From: Viridothelium virens
Lineage: Eukaryota > Ascomycota > Dothideomycetes > Trypetheliales > Trypetheliaceae
Assembly (NCBI GenBank): GCA_010094025.1
Contig: ML991863.1
Coordinates: 1 to 64,000 of the forward strand
DNA length: 64,000 nt
Direction: 5' to 3'
A program made the position numbers and the translations under genes. The notes under the pieces are model-generated. The model searched no databases. It saw nothing but the letters and a program-made list of their open reading frames with translations, and was not told the origin of the DNA. The first letter of the stretch is position 1. Every line of letters starts with the position of its first letter. This document shows, in pieces, positions 55,501 through 64,000 of this stretch.

Positions 55501-56434
55501 GGGCAGTAAAGGTGTTAATCTGTTCAGGCGTGTCTAGCGTACTGTCAGAGAGAGGTAGCTGTTGGAGACCTCTGGCAGCTAACTGACATGTCCTGTGCCA
55601 ATTAGTGTTTCAAAACAGACGTCGCGGTTCGCAAGAAGGCTTGTAGGTATTAAGGGCAAACTGAGTTTTAATCGCTTCATAGTCCGATCCATATGCAGTG
55701 TGCCACGGCTGGCACTTAATCAGATCGCTTGCAAGGCCGCTTGACGCAAGCGCTAGGTCTATCGTGGATCCCGAGTCGTGCGTAGCCGTGCCCCGTGGAA
55801 GTAATGATTGAAGGGCCAATTGGTTTATGCACTAAATTATCCTTTCACCTTTATTATGACGGATTCTGTCACCACCCTAGAGCTGGTCGTGGCGGTTGAA
55901 GTCGCCTCCGACAAAAACCTCATGGACTGGATACTGTGCACACGTGTTCTTGATATGGCGTAGGGCTTCGTCTAAGATCTTGCTATTGCGACTAGCCATG
56001 CCTTTGATCGGTGGGATATATACCGAAAAGGCCAGGTATTGTTTTCCTCCAGTTTGGAATTCAACCGCTGTAAGATCCTTTGAGGGAATATCCACTTGAC
56101 GCGCTCAGAGGGATTGGCACGCATAGATTAGGGTCTGGAACGGCCACCATACTAAAGTGTCCTGCAGTAAAGGGACGTGCTGTGTCCAATGTTGGTAACT
56201 CTGCGGTGTTGCTACAAATTGGCCTTTACCTGTTTTAAAGCCGCTTGGCTCTTGAATTAGTAATAGACTGAAGTCTTGTAGCGCCTCATTATTAAGCAGG
56301 GCATGCTGGGCTTCTTGTTGGTGCTGGAGGTTAGCCTGGAGAATCCGAAGTGGCTTACCAGTCATTCGGTTGTCTATGCTGTGTCTGCCGCTGGCGAACG
56401 GGGCATGAGATGGTTTGGCTATAGTGGTTACCAA
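52559..56434 (-). pseudogene. LINE ORF2: APE endonuclease, RT, RNase H, broken
   Basis: Endonuclease: R-I-L-Q-A-N-L-Q-H, L-L-I-Q-E-P and G-G-D-F-N-R-H-D (56095-55877), then G-S-T-I-D-L-A-L. RT: K-Q-R-S-T-I-N-A-L and F-D-L-K-G-A-F-N near 54550, G-L-P-Q-G-S-P-like region, F-V-D-D-F-M-V-W catalytic box near 54300. RNase H: Y-T-D-G-S, E-L-E-A-I, T-D-S-E-R-A and H-S-D-V-Q-G-N-E in the 54055-52559 frame. C-terminal zinc-binding C-T-C-G-E-K-E-T-V-E-H-F-L-L-K-C. At least five frame changes; the RNase H frame is intact for 498 codons. Confidence 0.8.
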
Positions 56435-57473
56435 AGCAATTGCAGCAGCGAGCAGCGTTAGTACAGAGCAGTGCGTCGTGACCTTTGTTAGTGCAATTCA
56501 AACACCTTTGTGGATTCCTGCAGTTCCGCGCTATGTCGAATTCACCACACTTCTTACATTGTAACACCGGGGATTCGAAGAATTCGTTGGTACGAGCAAG
56601 TGCTCCTTGGATTGCAATATACCCTTTTTGGAGGAGGCTGTCTTTCTTGTTCTGTGACGTACATACCAGCACAAGTTGGACTGTTTGGCGCTCAGATAGT
56701 TGACTGAGGAGTCGCATTGTCTGGATAGAAAGTCTATTCTCGCTATTGATCTGGTCTACTATATCCTTAGCAACAGCCTCTCCTTTATTAGAGTTGCTGA
56801 TTTAATGCCTGTTGACTTCTGTAAGCTTGACTTTGAACCTTTCTCATTTGATTAATCAAGCTTGTGAAAAGTCCTTGTTTGCTAGGTTCTTCCACGGCTC
56901 TTTGTTTCTAACTGCCTGCGCTTGTTATTCGCTCGTGAAGATAAAGCCGATGTGTTCCTTTTACTTTGGCATTACTGCATTACACATAACTGATGACAGT
57001 TCAGCTGTAGCTTGGAGGGCATGGTTTATTAAATCCTGTAGTTTTTTTGTGTTCTCAATTCCTACTTGCGTATCCCTAAGGTTTAATTCTCTTATGGGCA
57101 GCTGGTGTCTAGCTTGGGCCGCATACCTTGTTATACTTCGATCGGAAATAGACAAGAGGTTTGGGCTTAAGTTAGGGGGTGTTACAGTAATAGTGGGGGG
57201 GAGTAAATTGGGACTTGAGGCTGCGGAAGCATATGAGCGAGGTTGAGATGTTGCTGGAATTGATAACACTGCTTTCTCCAGGCTACCAAGCATGCCTTCT
57301 ACCTTTGCCATGTTGTTTTCCATTCTGCCTATTTTATCTGCTAGACTCTTGCATTCTTGAACAAGCGCCTTGTTGCTTTCCACCAATGACTTGTTTTCTT
57401 CTATAAGTTTCTGGAAACCCTTCTCATAACCTTGGGCCAGCTGTTGTATGTCCGAGATGCGGCGTGATTCCAT
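56355..57473 (-). pseudogene. LINE ORF1: coiled coil and CCHC knuckles
   Basis: The N-terminal part (57473-56961) encodes a Glu/Lys coiled-coil (L-I-E-E-N-K-S-L-V-E-S-N-K-A-L) and a Ser/Pro linker. The C-terminal part (56717-56355) encodes three CCHC-type zinc knuckles (C-K-K-C-G, C-L-N-C, C-C-N-C-F-G-N-H) and ends near a stop. The two halves are in different frames. The role is nucleic-acid chaperoning in LINE ribonucleoprotein particles. Confidence 0.75.
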
Positions 57474-58319
57474 CTCGTGCAGGGTCTGAAGGATGTCCTT
57501 CCCTGAGGTGTCCTATCTCCTTGATGCCATAATAATATTATGATGGTTACCGTTGTCAACTGCGGCGGCGAGGGCTTTCGCTGATAGTAACGGGGTACGC
57601 TTTGACTGTCGTAAGGCAGATTCAGTGTAAGGCGATTCGGGGCTTCTATCGTGTTTTCTAAGTACTATTTATCGCTTTTTAATCTAATATCGTCCCCAAA
57701 AGGTCGTGTTCTTGCGGTGATTGTCGTGTTTTCGCGTTAGTTTCATGCTGTTAGTGTTTTGGTGTTTCTATTGACAGACGCGTCACCGCGCGTCGCCTTA
57801 CGGCGTCAGGATACCCACGCGATGTTCCACGCAGTATTTCTAGTGCTTGCCACTACAGACTATAGTAACTAGACACGTAGGTATCCCTCTTCGAGACGTG
57901 TTCTGTCGGTACTTCTAATCTAAGCGACTTCTGATTTTGGCTAGTACAAAACGGTCTCGCGTAGTGTAATCTATTATATAAGCGACTTTTATAGTCTGTG
58001 GCTGTGTAGGAGCATAATTTCTAATCAGGATTAATCAGCAGATCTTCGGTTCACCCTACGATATAAAACAGAACTATTTTTAACGGAGGTGGGTGGGGGG
58101 ATAGGACGGTGTATTCCATCTTACTTTGACAAGCTTAACACTAGTACTCGACCAGACTTGGTGCCTAGAGCTATAACCCTCCCATAGGCAGCTGAACATG
58201 ATACCTGATGCTGTGACGGGAGTAACAGAATACCTTCTTTCTGAAAAAATACCCATTGACCCTCGCTATATACATCCTGAAAAGTGGCTGAAGCTTCAGT
58301 AAGTCCTAGATAATTCTTA

Positions 58320-59990
58320 AGCGTCTGTAGCGGCCGGCCCGTGTTTGCGTCCCACAGTTGAACGGTCTCGTTGTTTGAAGCCGACGCCAGTCAATCTCCT
58401 TGCGGTGAGAAGGCCACACTCCTTACCCACCCTGTATGGCCCTTAAGTGTCTGCAGCGGCCGGCCCATGTTTGCGTCCCACAGTTGAACGGTCTTGTTGT
58501 CTAAAGCCGACACTAGTTAATCTCCTTGCGGTAAGAAGGCCACGCTCCTTACCCACCCTGTATNNNNNNNNNNNNNNNNNNNNNNNNNNNNNNNNNNNNN
58601 NNNNNNNNNNNNNNNNNNNNNNNNNNNNNNNNNNNNNNNNNNNNNNNNNNNNNNNNNNNNNNNNNNNNNNNNNNNNNNNNNNNNNNNNNNNNNNNNNNNN
58701 NNNNNNNNNNNNNNNNNNNNNNNNNNNNNNNNNNNNNNNNNNNNNNNNNNNNNNNNNNNNNNNNNNNNNNNNNNNNNNNNNNNNNNNNNNNNNNNNNNNN
58801 NNNNNNNNNNNNNNNNNNNNNNNNNNNNNNNNNNNNNNNNNNNNNNNNNNNNNNNNNNNNNNNNNNNNNNNNNNNNNNNNNNNNNNNNNNNNNNNNNNNN
58901 NNNNNNNNNNNNNNNNNNNNNNNNNNNNNNNNNNNNNNNNNNNNNNNNNNNNNNNNNNNNNNNNNNNNNNNNNNNNNNNNNNNNNNNNNNNNNNNNNNNN
59001 NNNNNNNNNNNNNNNNNNNNNNNNNNNNNNNNNNNNNNNNNNNNNNNNNNNNNNNNNNNNNNNNNNNNNNNNNNNNNNNNNNNNNNNNNNNNNNNNNNNN
59101 NNNNNNNNNNNNNNNNNNNNNNNNNNNNNNNNNNNNNNNNNNNNNNNNNNNNNNNNNNNNNNNNNNNNNNNNNNNNNNNNNNNNNNNNNNNNNNNNNNNN
59201 NNNNNNNNNNNNNNNNNNNNNNNNNNNNNNNNNNNNNNNNNNNNNNNNNNNNNNNNNNNNNNNNNNNNNNNNNNNNNNNNNNNNNNNNNNNNNNNNNNNN
59301 NNNNNNNNNNNNNNNNNNNNNNNNNNNNNNNNNNNNNNNNNNNNNNNNNNNNNNNNNNNNNNNNNNNNNNNNNNNNNNNNNNNNNNNNNNNNNNNNNNNN
59401 NNNNNNNNNNNNNNNNNNNNNNNNNNNNNNNNNNNNNNNNNNNNNNNNNNNNNNNNNNNNNNNNNNNNNNNNNNNNNNNNNNNNNNNNNNNNNNNNNNGC
59501 CGGCCTGTGTTTGCGTCCCACAGTTAAACGGTTTTGTCGTCTGAAGCCGATGCTAGTTGATCTCCTTGCAGTGAGAAGGCCACGCTTATTACCCACCCTG
59601 TATGGCCCTTGAGTGTCTGCAGCAGCCGGCCTGTGTTTGCGTCCCACAGTTAAACAGTCCTATTATCTGAAGCCAACGCCAGTCAATCTCCTTGCGGTGA
59701 GAAGGCCACGCTCATCACCGACCCTGTATAGCCCTTGAGTGTCTGCAGCAGCCGGCCCGTGTTTGCGTCCCACAGTCGAACAGTCCCGTTGTCTAAAGCC
59801 GACGCCAGTTGATCTCCTTGCGGTGAGAAGGCCACGCTCATCACCGACCCTGTATGGCCCTTGAGTGTCTGCAGCGGCCGGCCTGTGTTTGCGTCCCACA
59901 GTCGAACGGTCTCGTCGTCTGAAGCCGACGCCAGTCGATCTCCTTGCGGTGAGAAGGCCACGCTTATCACCCACCCTGTATGGCCCTCGA
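58320..59990 (-). repeat. Near-identical 126-bp WD40 repeats
   Basis: Units begin at a recurring GTCTGCAGC(A/G)GCCGGCC block (59866, 59740, 59614, 58450 and about 58324 on the plus strand), exactly 126 bp apart where sequence is present. Identity is high, as in HNWD-family genes whose repeats are kept alike by recombination. Differences are mostly C-to-T on the coding strand. Confidence 0.9.
58564..59498. other. Assembly gap (935 N)
   Basis: The run of N lies inside the repeat array and replaces an unknown number of units; 935 N would hold about seven, but the true number may differ. Confidence 0.99.
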
Positions 59991-61941
59991 GCGTCTGCAG
60001 TAGAGAGCCCCAATCCCTGTCAATCTCTGACCTAACTTTTAACCAATCCGGCATCTCTTGGATAAATTGTCTCCGAACTATACTTCTTTCTGGCGCAAAG
60101 AGAAGGGCAGAGTAGTATACTTGTAGAGGAGCCTTCTCCATTACCGCTCCACCCCACATTATAAACCTCAACATATCATGAACCATCTGAGATAACAATA
60201 TGCTCTTACTTTTCTAGTATATATCAGTAGTTTACTTTCTTCTACTTAGCTAACTACTTACAGTTAATATAGATTGTAGTTTCCGTATTACTGCTAGAGC
60301 GTTCGGGACCTTCCTTAACAGGCTCATAGCTTCGAGCCAATGTAGGAGATGCTTCTGGAGGAAGCGGTGAGCCTTGCCGTCATCTAACAATATACTGTCA
60401 GAATCCTTTGGACATGCAGAGAGATGGTCGATCCAGTACTCGCACGCATATGTGATTCTTGGGAGAACGCTACGCTCAATGCGACCTACTGCCTCTTGTG
60501 TTAGTGTTCTAGGCTTCTGCAAGCTACACATGTCTCTTTGCAGTGTGCTGTCCATCGCGTCTAGTAGACGGTTAGTTATTTGTCGGTGCTGCGCTGCAAC
60601 TGTGTCCTTTAGCACCCGCTGGCCGTTCCCAGACGTAAAGTAATCCCTAGCAGAGAGGTGGACGAAGAATAAAGTATCGTCGCGAACAACAAGGAAGGAT
60701 CCGCAGCGGCTGACAAGATCAATGACCCCTTGTACATCACGAAACTGGTCCTTAGGGAGTCCGGCGGCTACCACGACTTCCTGCAGTTGAAGCGGCCGGT
60801 ATGCGAGCCTGACTGATTGAAGGATGTCCTTGCAGAACTGTGTTGTTTGTCTGTGCTTCTGCGCCAAGATCTGTCCCATCATACGCTCGTACAGTGGATC
60901 TAGCCCAGGCGGCAGCTCCCGCAGCACGTCTTTCACACGGTAGTGCTCCACAGTCTCCAGCTCTTTGCAGACGAGCGACACCCACAGAAACGTGCCTTCG
61001 GCCTTTTTGCAGAGCACCTGTTGCACCTCTTTTCTTAGTTCAGGGTCGTTCTGCACAGCTGCTAAGCGCTGCATCTTAAAGTCTATAAATGCCGTGACGG
61101 CTTTTGAGATGTGGCTAGCGTTGAGCTCAAGGCTGATCCTGTCGCTCATTGAGCTAGTGTGAAGAGACTGCTCAATGCTCGGCAGGTTGCGGCTCGTTAT
61201 TAGCCACTTGACCCTCGAGCGTTGCGCAAGACTATCGGCCGTGATGATATGCAAAAGTTCAGAGAGGCCAGATGTACACTCGTCGAGTGCATCAACTAGA
61301 AGGTACGTTGTCGGCAAAGTCGAGTCGTTCAGGATATCCGACAGTATCTCCTTTAGTGCATAGATGGCGTTAGGTCCTTCAAACAACTTGCTACCTATAG
61401 CTTTATACCGCTTCTGTATATGCCGCATAAGGTCCTTTCTTTGCACAACAAGTAGGTAGATGAGCCCACGCAAGACTGAGGCTGCATTGTTGAGCTCCGG
61501 TCTAGTGCTCTGGCAGAAGAAGTAAGCCAGTAGACATGGCTGAGAAGCTCGCTTTATCTTGCCCAGCATCTTTGATATCGCATTTGATGATCTATTCCTG
61601 GAAGATAGCTCGTGGATGAGACCCATCGTCATCATTGTCTTGCCCTTCCCTGGGTCGCCCTTGATCCACAGCAGGCGCGCGTCGCCTTTGGCCCGCCAAC
61701 GCTGAAAGTTGGCATCCTCCAGTATCCAGCCATAACACTGCTTGAGCAGCCTATCCTTATCCTTCTCAATTCTCGCTTTGTCGTTGCGCGGGTCGGTGAC
61801 TATCAGGTCGCGGAGGCACTGGTTGCAGTCTGGTTTGCCGTGGTAATGTACGTTGTTGTAATTGTGACCGTAGTGGTTGGTCGAATTGCCCTCCGCTCGA
61901 TTACCCGTGTACGTTACAGTATGGTCAGCGGGAGGTTGCAT

Positions 61942-62366
61942 CGCACGCTATAGCCTCTGGACGTTAGGTTAACTACAACTGCGTTGTACGCTAGCGGAAA
62001 CTTACCAGGTTTTACGAAAGCACGGATCTAAGGTATCTCTATAAGGCCTTGGCTAGGCGAGTAAACGTGTATGCAAACATCCAAAGAGGAGCTCGTTGTC
62101 TTTTCATTTGAATTGGTCTTAGAAGCTCAGCTAAAGATGGCTGGGAGAGGTGCGGCGGTCGCAGTAAGGCTCGCTTTATGCCAAGTCTTCAGCTGAACCC
62201 GCACTGCCTCAGCCTGGCTGCATACAGCGATAGGCACCCGCAATCCAGCTCTAGCTGTAGTTTTGCAACTGAACGTGTGGCGTATATAAAGTCTTCCTCT
62301 ATTACCCACATATTGATCTCACTTTCATTTCCGCACAATATACCAGAAGAAAAGTCCAGAGGAAAA
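61942..62366. promoter_or_regulatory. Shared divergent promoter of NLR and HeLo genes
   Basis: 425 bp between opposite start codons. A TATA-like TATATAAA lies at 62283-62290, 77 bp upstream of the HeLo ATG. No comparable box is clear for the NLR. Shared control of sensor and effector is likely from the arrangement. Confidence 0.55.
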
Positions 62367-63200
62367 ATGGCAGAAACAGCAGGGCTTGTTATCGGTGCAG
62401 TCAGCCTAACGGCAATTTTTACCACTTGTGTCGACTGCTTTGAATATGTCCAACTGGGACGGAGCTTTGGCAAAGACTATCAAAGATCCTTGCTGAAGCT
62501 TGACATCGCTAAGCTACGCCTATCTCGCTGGGCTAATACCGTTGACGAATCACACAATCATAATCAAGTCCCCGTAGGTACACTAGTGGAGGTACAGAAA
62601 GTAGAGGGGATCTTAGGGGAGATTATGGCTTGCTTTGCCGATGCCGAGAGGGTCTCGCAGCGATTTAAGACCAAGAGCAACAATTCCACCGAGATACAGG
62701 TTTACGATACCGATATGGACTTGGAACCCAATCTACGAACGATACATGACAAGATGCGCGATCTGGCGCTGAGGCGTCAGCGGCGAAGCACTGTACGCCA
62801 GAAGACAGCATGGGCTTTATATGAGAAGAAATACTTTGATCGGCTAATTAGCGATGTTATCCAACTAGTTGAAGGCTTAATCCAGCTCTTTCCCGCCACA
62901 CGACAGCGTCAAAGCGAGCTTGTTGTTGAAGAGATTCAGGAGATTAAATCGCAACCCGCTCTTCCGGAGATCGAAGCTGCTGCCGAAGATATCGATGGCC
63001 TGTTTGTCTCTTCGGTTCAGCAAGTACTGGCTGCCCAAGGCAGCCATAACTTTACCGGAAATATAGTCACTGATAAAGCCGAGGCTCAATACGGTGATCA
63101 ATATGGACGGGGAGCACAGCGTACCGGACCTGGACATTTATATAGCGGGAATACGGCCTCGGAAGAAGCAAAAACGCAATATGGTAATAAGTATTTATAG
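62367..63200 (+). CDS. HeLo-domain cell-death effector with two C-terminal amyloid motifs (HET-S-like)
   Basis: Single exon, 277 residues, intact. Residues 1-220 are a HeLo domain (G-L-V-I-G-A-V-S-L, then T-C-V-D-C-F-E-Y-V-Q-L-G-R-S-F-G-x-D-Y and L-x-L-D-I-A-K-x-R-L-S-R-W), closely resembling HET-S; its N-terminal helix is the membrane-inserting part in the family. Residues 227-247 and 257-277 are two 21-residue pseudorepeats sharing G-N at positions 5-6 and Q-Y-G-x-x-Y near the end, separated by 9 residues, and the protein ends on the second one. HET-s also has two pseudorepeats forming a beta-solenoid. It should be activated when the NLR partner templates the fold. The start was chosen at the first ATG of the domain. 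Confidence 0.85.
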   Translation: MAETAGLVIGAVSLTAIFTTCVDCFEYVQLGRSFGKDYQRSLLKLDIAKLRLSRWANTVDESHNHNQVPVGTLVEVQKVEGILGEIMACFADAERVSQRFKTKSNNSTEIQVYDTDMDLEPNLRTIHDKMRDLALRRQRRSTVRQKTAWALYEKKYFDRLISDVIQLVEGLIQLFPATRQRQSELVVEEIQEIKSQPALPEIEAAAEDIDGLFVSSVQQVLAAQGSHNFTGNIVTDKAEAQYGDQYGRGAQRTGPGHLYSGNTASEEAKTQYGNKYL

Positions 63201-63403
63201 CCCGCGTAAACGGTGTCGGCGTTCTTAATATTGTGACTTAATCAATAGCATTACTAAAAGAGTTATTTTTTTAACCGCATTTAAGTTTTTTAGGAAGAAA
63301 TGGGCGGAGAATAATAAAATTATAGTTATAACTTAATGGAATTGCGGGAAAAGGAGCTAAGATACCTGAATAATAGATTCTTTGCGGTACAGGGGAGTTT
63401 TGT
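63201..63403. other. Intergenic
   Basis: AT-rich. No feature seen. Confidence 0.4.
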
Positions 63404-64000
63404 TTGTTTGTTTGTTTTTTTTATTCCTACACCCTTTCAGACCTTTTACAGGCCCATGTGGGGATCTATCCTAATCTACGTGGAACAATGTTGTTCCGGG
63501 TCAAGTGTGTTATATACAGGATGCCGATCCATATTGTCTCGTCTTATTTATCCGATTTTTGTAGTGTTGAGGGTAGGGTAAAGGAAAGTGGCGAATATAC
63601 GGCTCCAGGGTATGTTCTGAAGTGATGCTGCTCTTGCTGCCGGCACAGAATCGGACTGCCCTCGCCGCCTCCTCGCCTAATAGCCCTCTATCAGAAATCC
63701 TACTATCTTACTCCTATTCGTGTCTATTCGTGTTGTATTCTGCGCAGCCTGACTGGGCAATTTCTATCTGTGGTATGGTGGTTCCCGAGGCAGTTGAAGC
63801 ATCTTGGTGGCGCGTCGCAGGTACCTGTGAGGGCTGAATGACTAGCTGTGCATTGTAGGCATTTCTGTCTGTTGGCACAGTTTCGTATGAAGTGGTCAAA
63901 CTCTCCGCAATGTCTGCAGGCCTTTACCCGGGATTCATGGAACTGCTGTACATAGGCGATATTACCATTTCCAATTGGGAGTATACCAGTAGTGAGTAGA
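63404..64000 (-). mobile_element. Internally deleted LINE copy: ORF1 zinc knuckles plus 3' end
   Basis: On the minus strand, 64000-63700 encodes three CCHC knuckles (C-R-H-C-G-E-F, C-L-Q-C-T, C-F-N-C-L-G-N-H) ending in C-P-V-R-L-R-R-I-Q-H-E and a stop. About 100 bp further on come a C-T-G-C-C-G-G-C block and a 3' end (ATTCCTACACCCTTTCAG, then CCCATGTGGGGATCTA) that match the 3' end of the full-length LINE at 52.35-52.53 kb. The tail is (GTTT)n instead of (GATT)n. The whole ORF2 (about 4 kb) is absent. The element runs past the window edge. Confidence 0.7.

Larger units (their letters stand above)
52328..58080 (-). mobile_element. Degenerate Tad-like LINE (non-LTR retrotransposon)
   Basis: The 3' end is at the left: a (GATT)n run at 52328-52355 on the plus strand, i.e. 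an (AATC)n tail, followed by the conserved end CCTACACCCTTTT. Going right are the RNase H / zinc part, RT, APE endonuclease, ORF1 with zinc knuckles and a 5' region ending somewhere near 57500-58080 (boundary not seen). It lies between the DUF6919-like gene and the NLR. No target-site duplication could be identified, because the 5' end is uncertain. Confidence 0.85.
58121..61941 (-). pseudogene. NLR: amyloid motif, NACHT, WD40 repeats; WD part damaged
   Basis: From ATG 61941: residues 11-28 form a Y-T-G-N-x-A...Y-G-x-x-Y motif matching the neighbouring HeLo protein, with no other N-terminal effector domain. NACHT follows: P-loop G-D-P-G-K-G-K-T (95-102), Walker B L-L-V-D-A-L-D-E-C (about 220), sensor W-L-I-T-S-R-N. 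An intron near 60196-60250 leads to the exon with the winged-helix-like linker and 42-residue WD40 repeats (G-H-T-G-x-V-x-S-V-A-F-S-P-Q-G-D). The extreme C-terminus (58321-58121) is intact. Five or more repeats hold a stop where other copies have Arg or Gln, the first met at 59683. Truncation, ongoing RIP or assembly error remain possible. STAND NLRs sense ligands with WD40 repeats and oligomerise through NACHT. Confidence 0.85.

Noticed and set aside
58447-59647. Long open frames across the N run
   Set aside because: The frames exist only because N cannot encode a stop; their real ends are WD40 repeat DNA.
1-64000. DUF3435 captain recombinase
   Set aside because: No open frame shows the tyrosine recombinase R...H-x-x-R...Y pattern; the Starship proposal rests on cargo alone.
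1-64000. CRISPR arrays or bacterial operons
   Set aside because: Spliceosomal introns throughout; repeats lack regular spacers.

Overview
This is nuclear DNA of a filamentous ascomycete (Pezizomycotina). Most genes carry one to four short introns of about 43-57 nt with GTAAGT-like donors and CTAAC-like branch points. The protein families are typical of these fungi: HET domain, NACHT-WD40 NLR, HeLo, Zn(II)2Cys6, DUF3723, patatin-like, ferric reductase and fungal HeLo/NLR amyloid motifs. The species cannot be named from sequence alone. The window is gene-poor and rich in accessory genes, pseudogenes and repeats, with no recognisable housekeeping gene, so it reads as a dispensable or mobile compartment.

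Layout. 1-10 kb: a decayed thioesterase domain of an NRPS-like enzyme (minus), then a decayed block with a CCCH zinc finger, a tandem-AAA+ gene and a HET-domain gene; a 26-bp direct repeat (25/26 identical) bounds this block at 1923 and 8619. 9-17.7 kb: an unknown multi-exon gene, a small Zn(II)2Cys6 regulator, an unknown gene, a PD-(D/E)XK-like protein (DUF7924-like), an aminoglycoside-phosphotransferase-like kinase and a convergent DUF7770-like gene. 18.8-32.7 kb: mostly unknown proteins, a Ras-like GTPase with an abnormal intron donor, a GC-rich minisatellite, a 53-bp palindrome and a coiled-coil protein.

33-51.6 kb: a dense, mostly intact cargo block: a pseudokinase, a patatin-like phospholipase (PLP) divergent from a DUF3723 gene, two Myb/SANT-like genes, two small probable nuclear or coiled-coil genes, an Asp/Asn-rich protein, a GPI-type cupredoxin, a MADS-like gene divergent from a ferric reductase, and a DUF6919-like gene. 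PLP, DUF3723, ferric reductase, NLR and Myb/SANT genes together are the established accessory set of Starship giant transposons. I find no DUF3435 tyrosine recombinase (captain), so the element, if real, extends beyond the window.

52.3-58.1 kb: a degenerate Tad-like LINE (minus). 58.1-63.2 kb: the most interesting locus, an NLR (NACHT plus near-identical WD40 repeats, interrupted by a 935-bp assembly gap) divergently paired with an intact HeLo-domain protein. The HeLo protein ends in two 21-residue pseudorepeats, and the NLR N-terminus carries a third copy of the same G-N...Y-G-x-x-Y motif with identical spacing. This is the architecture of the NWD2/HET-S amyloid-signalling pair, with a motif that differs in sequence from canonical HET-s. 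63.4-64.0 kb: a second LINE copy made only of the ORF1 zinc knuckles and a 3' end.
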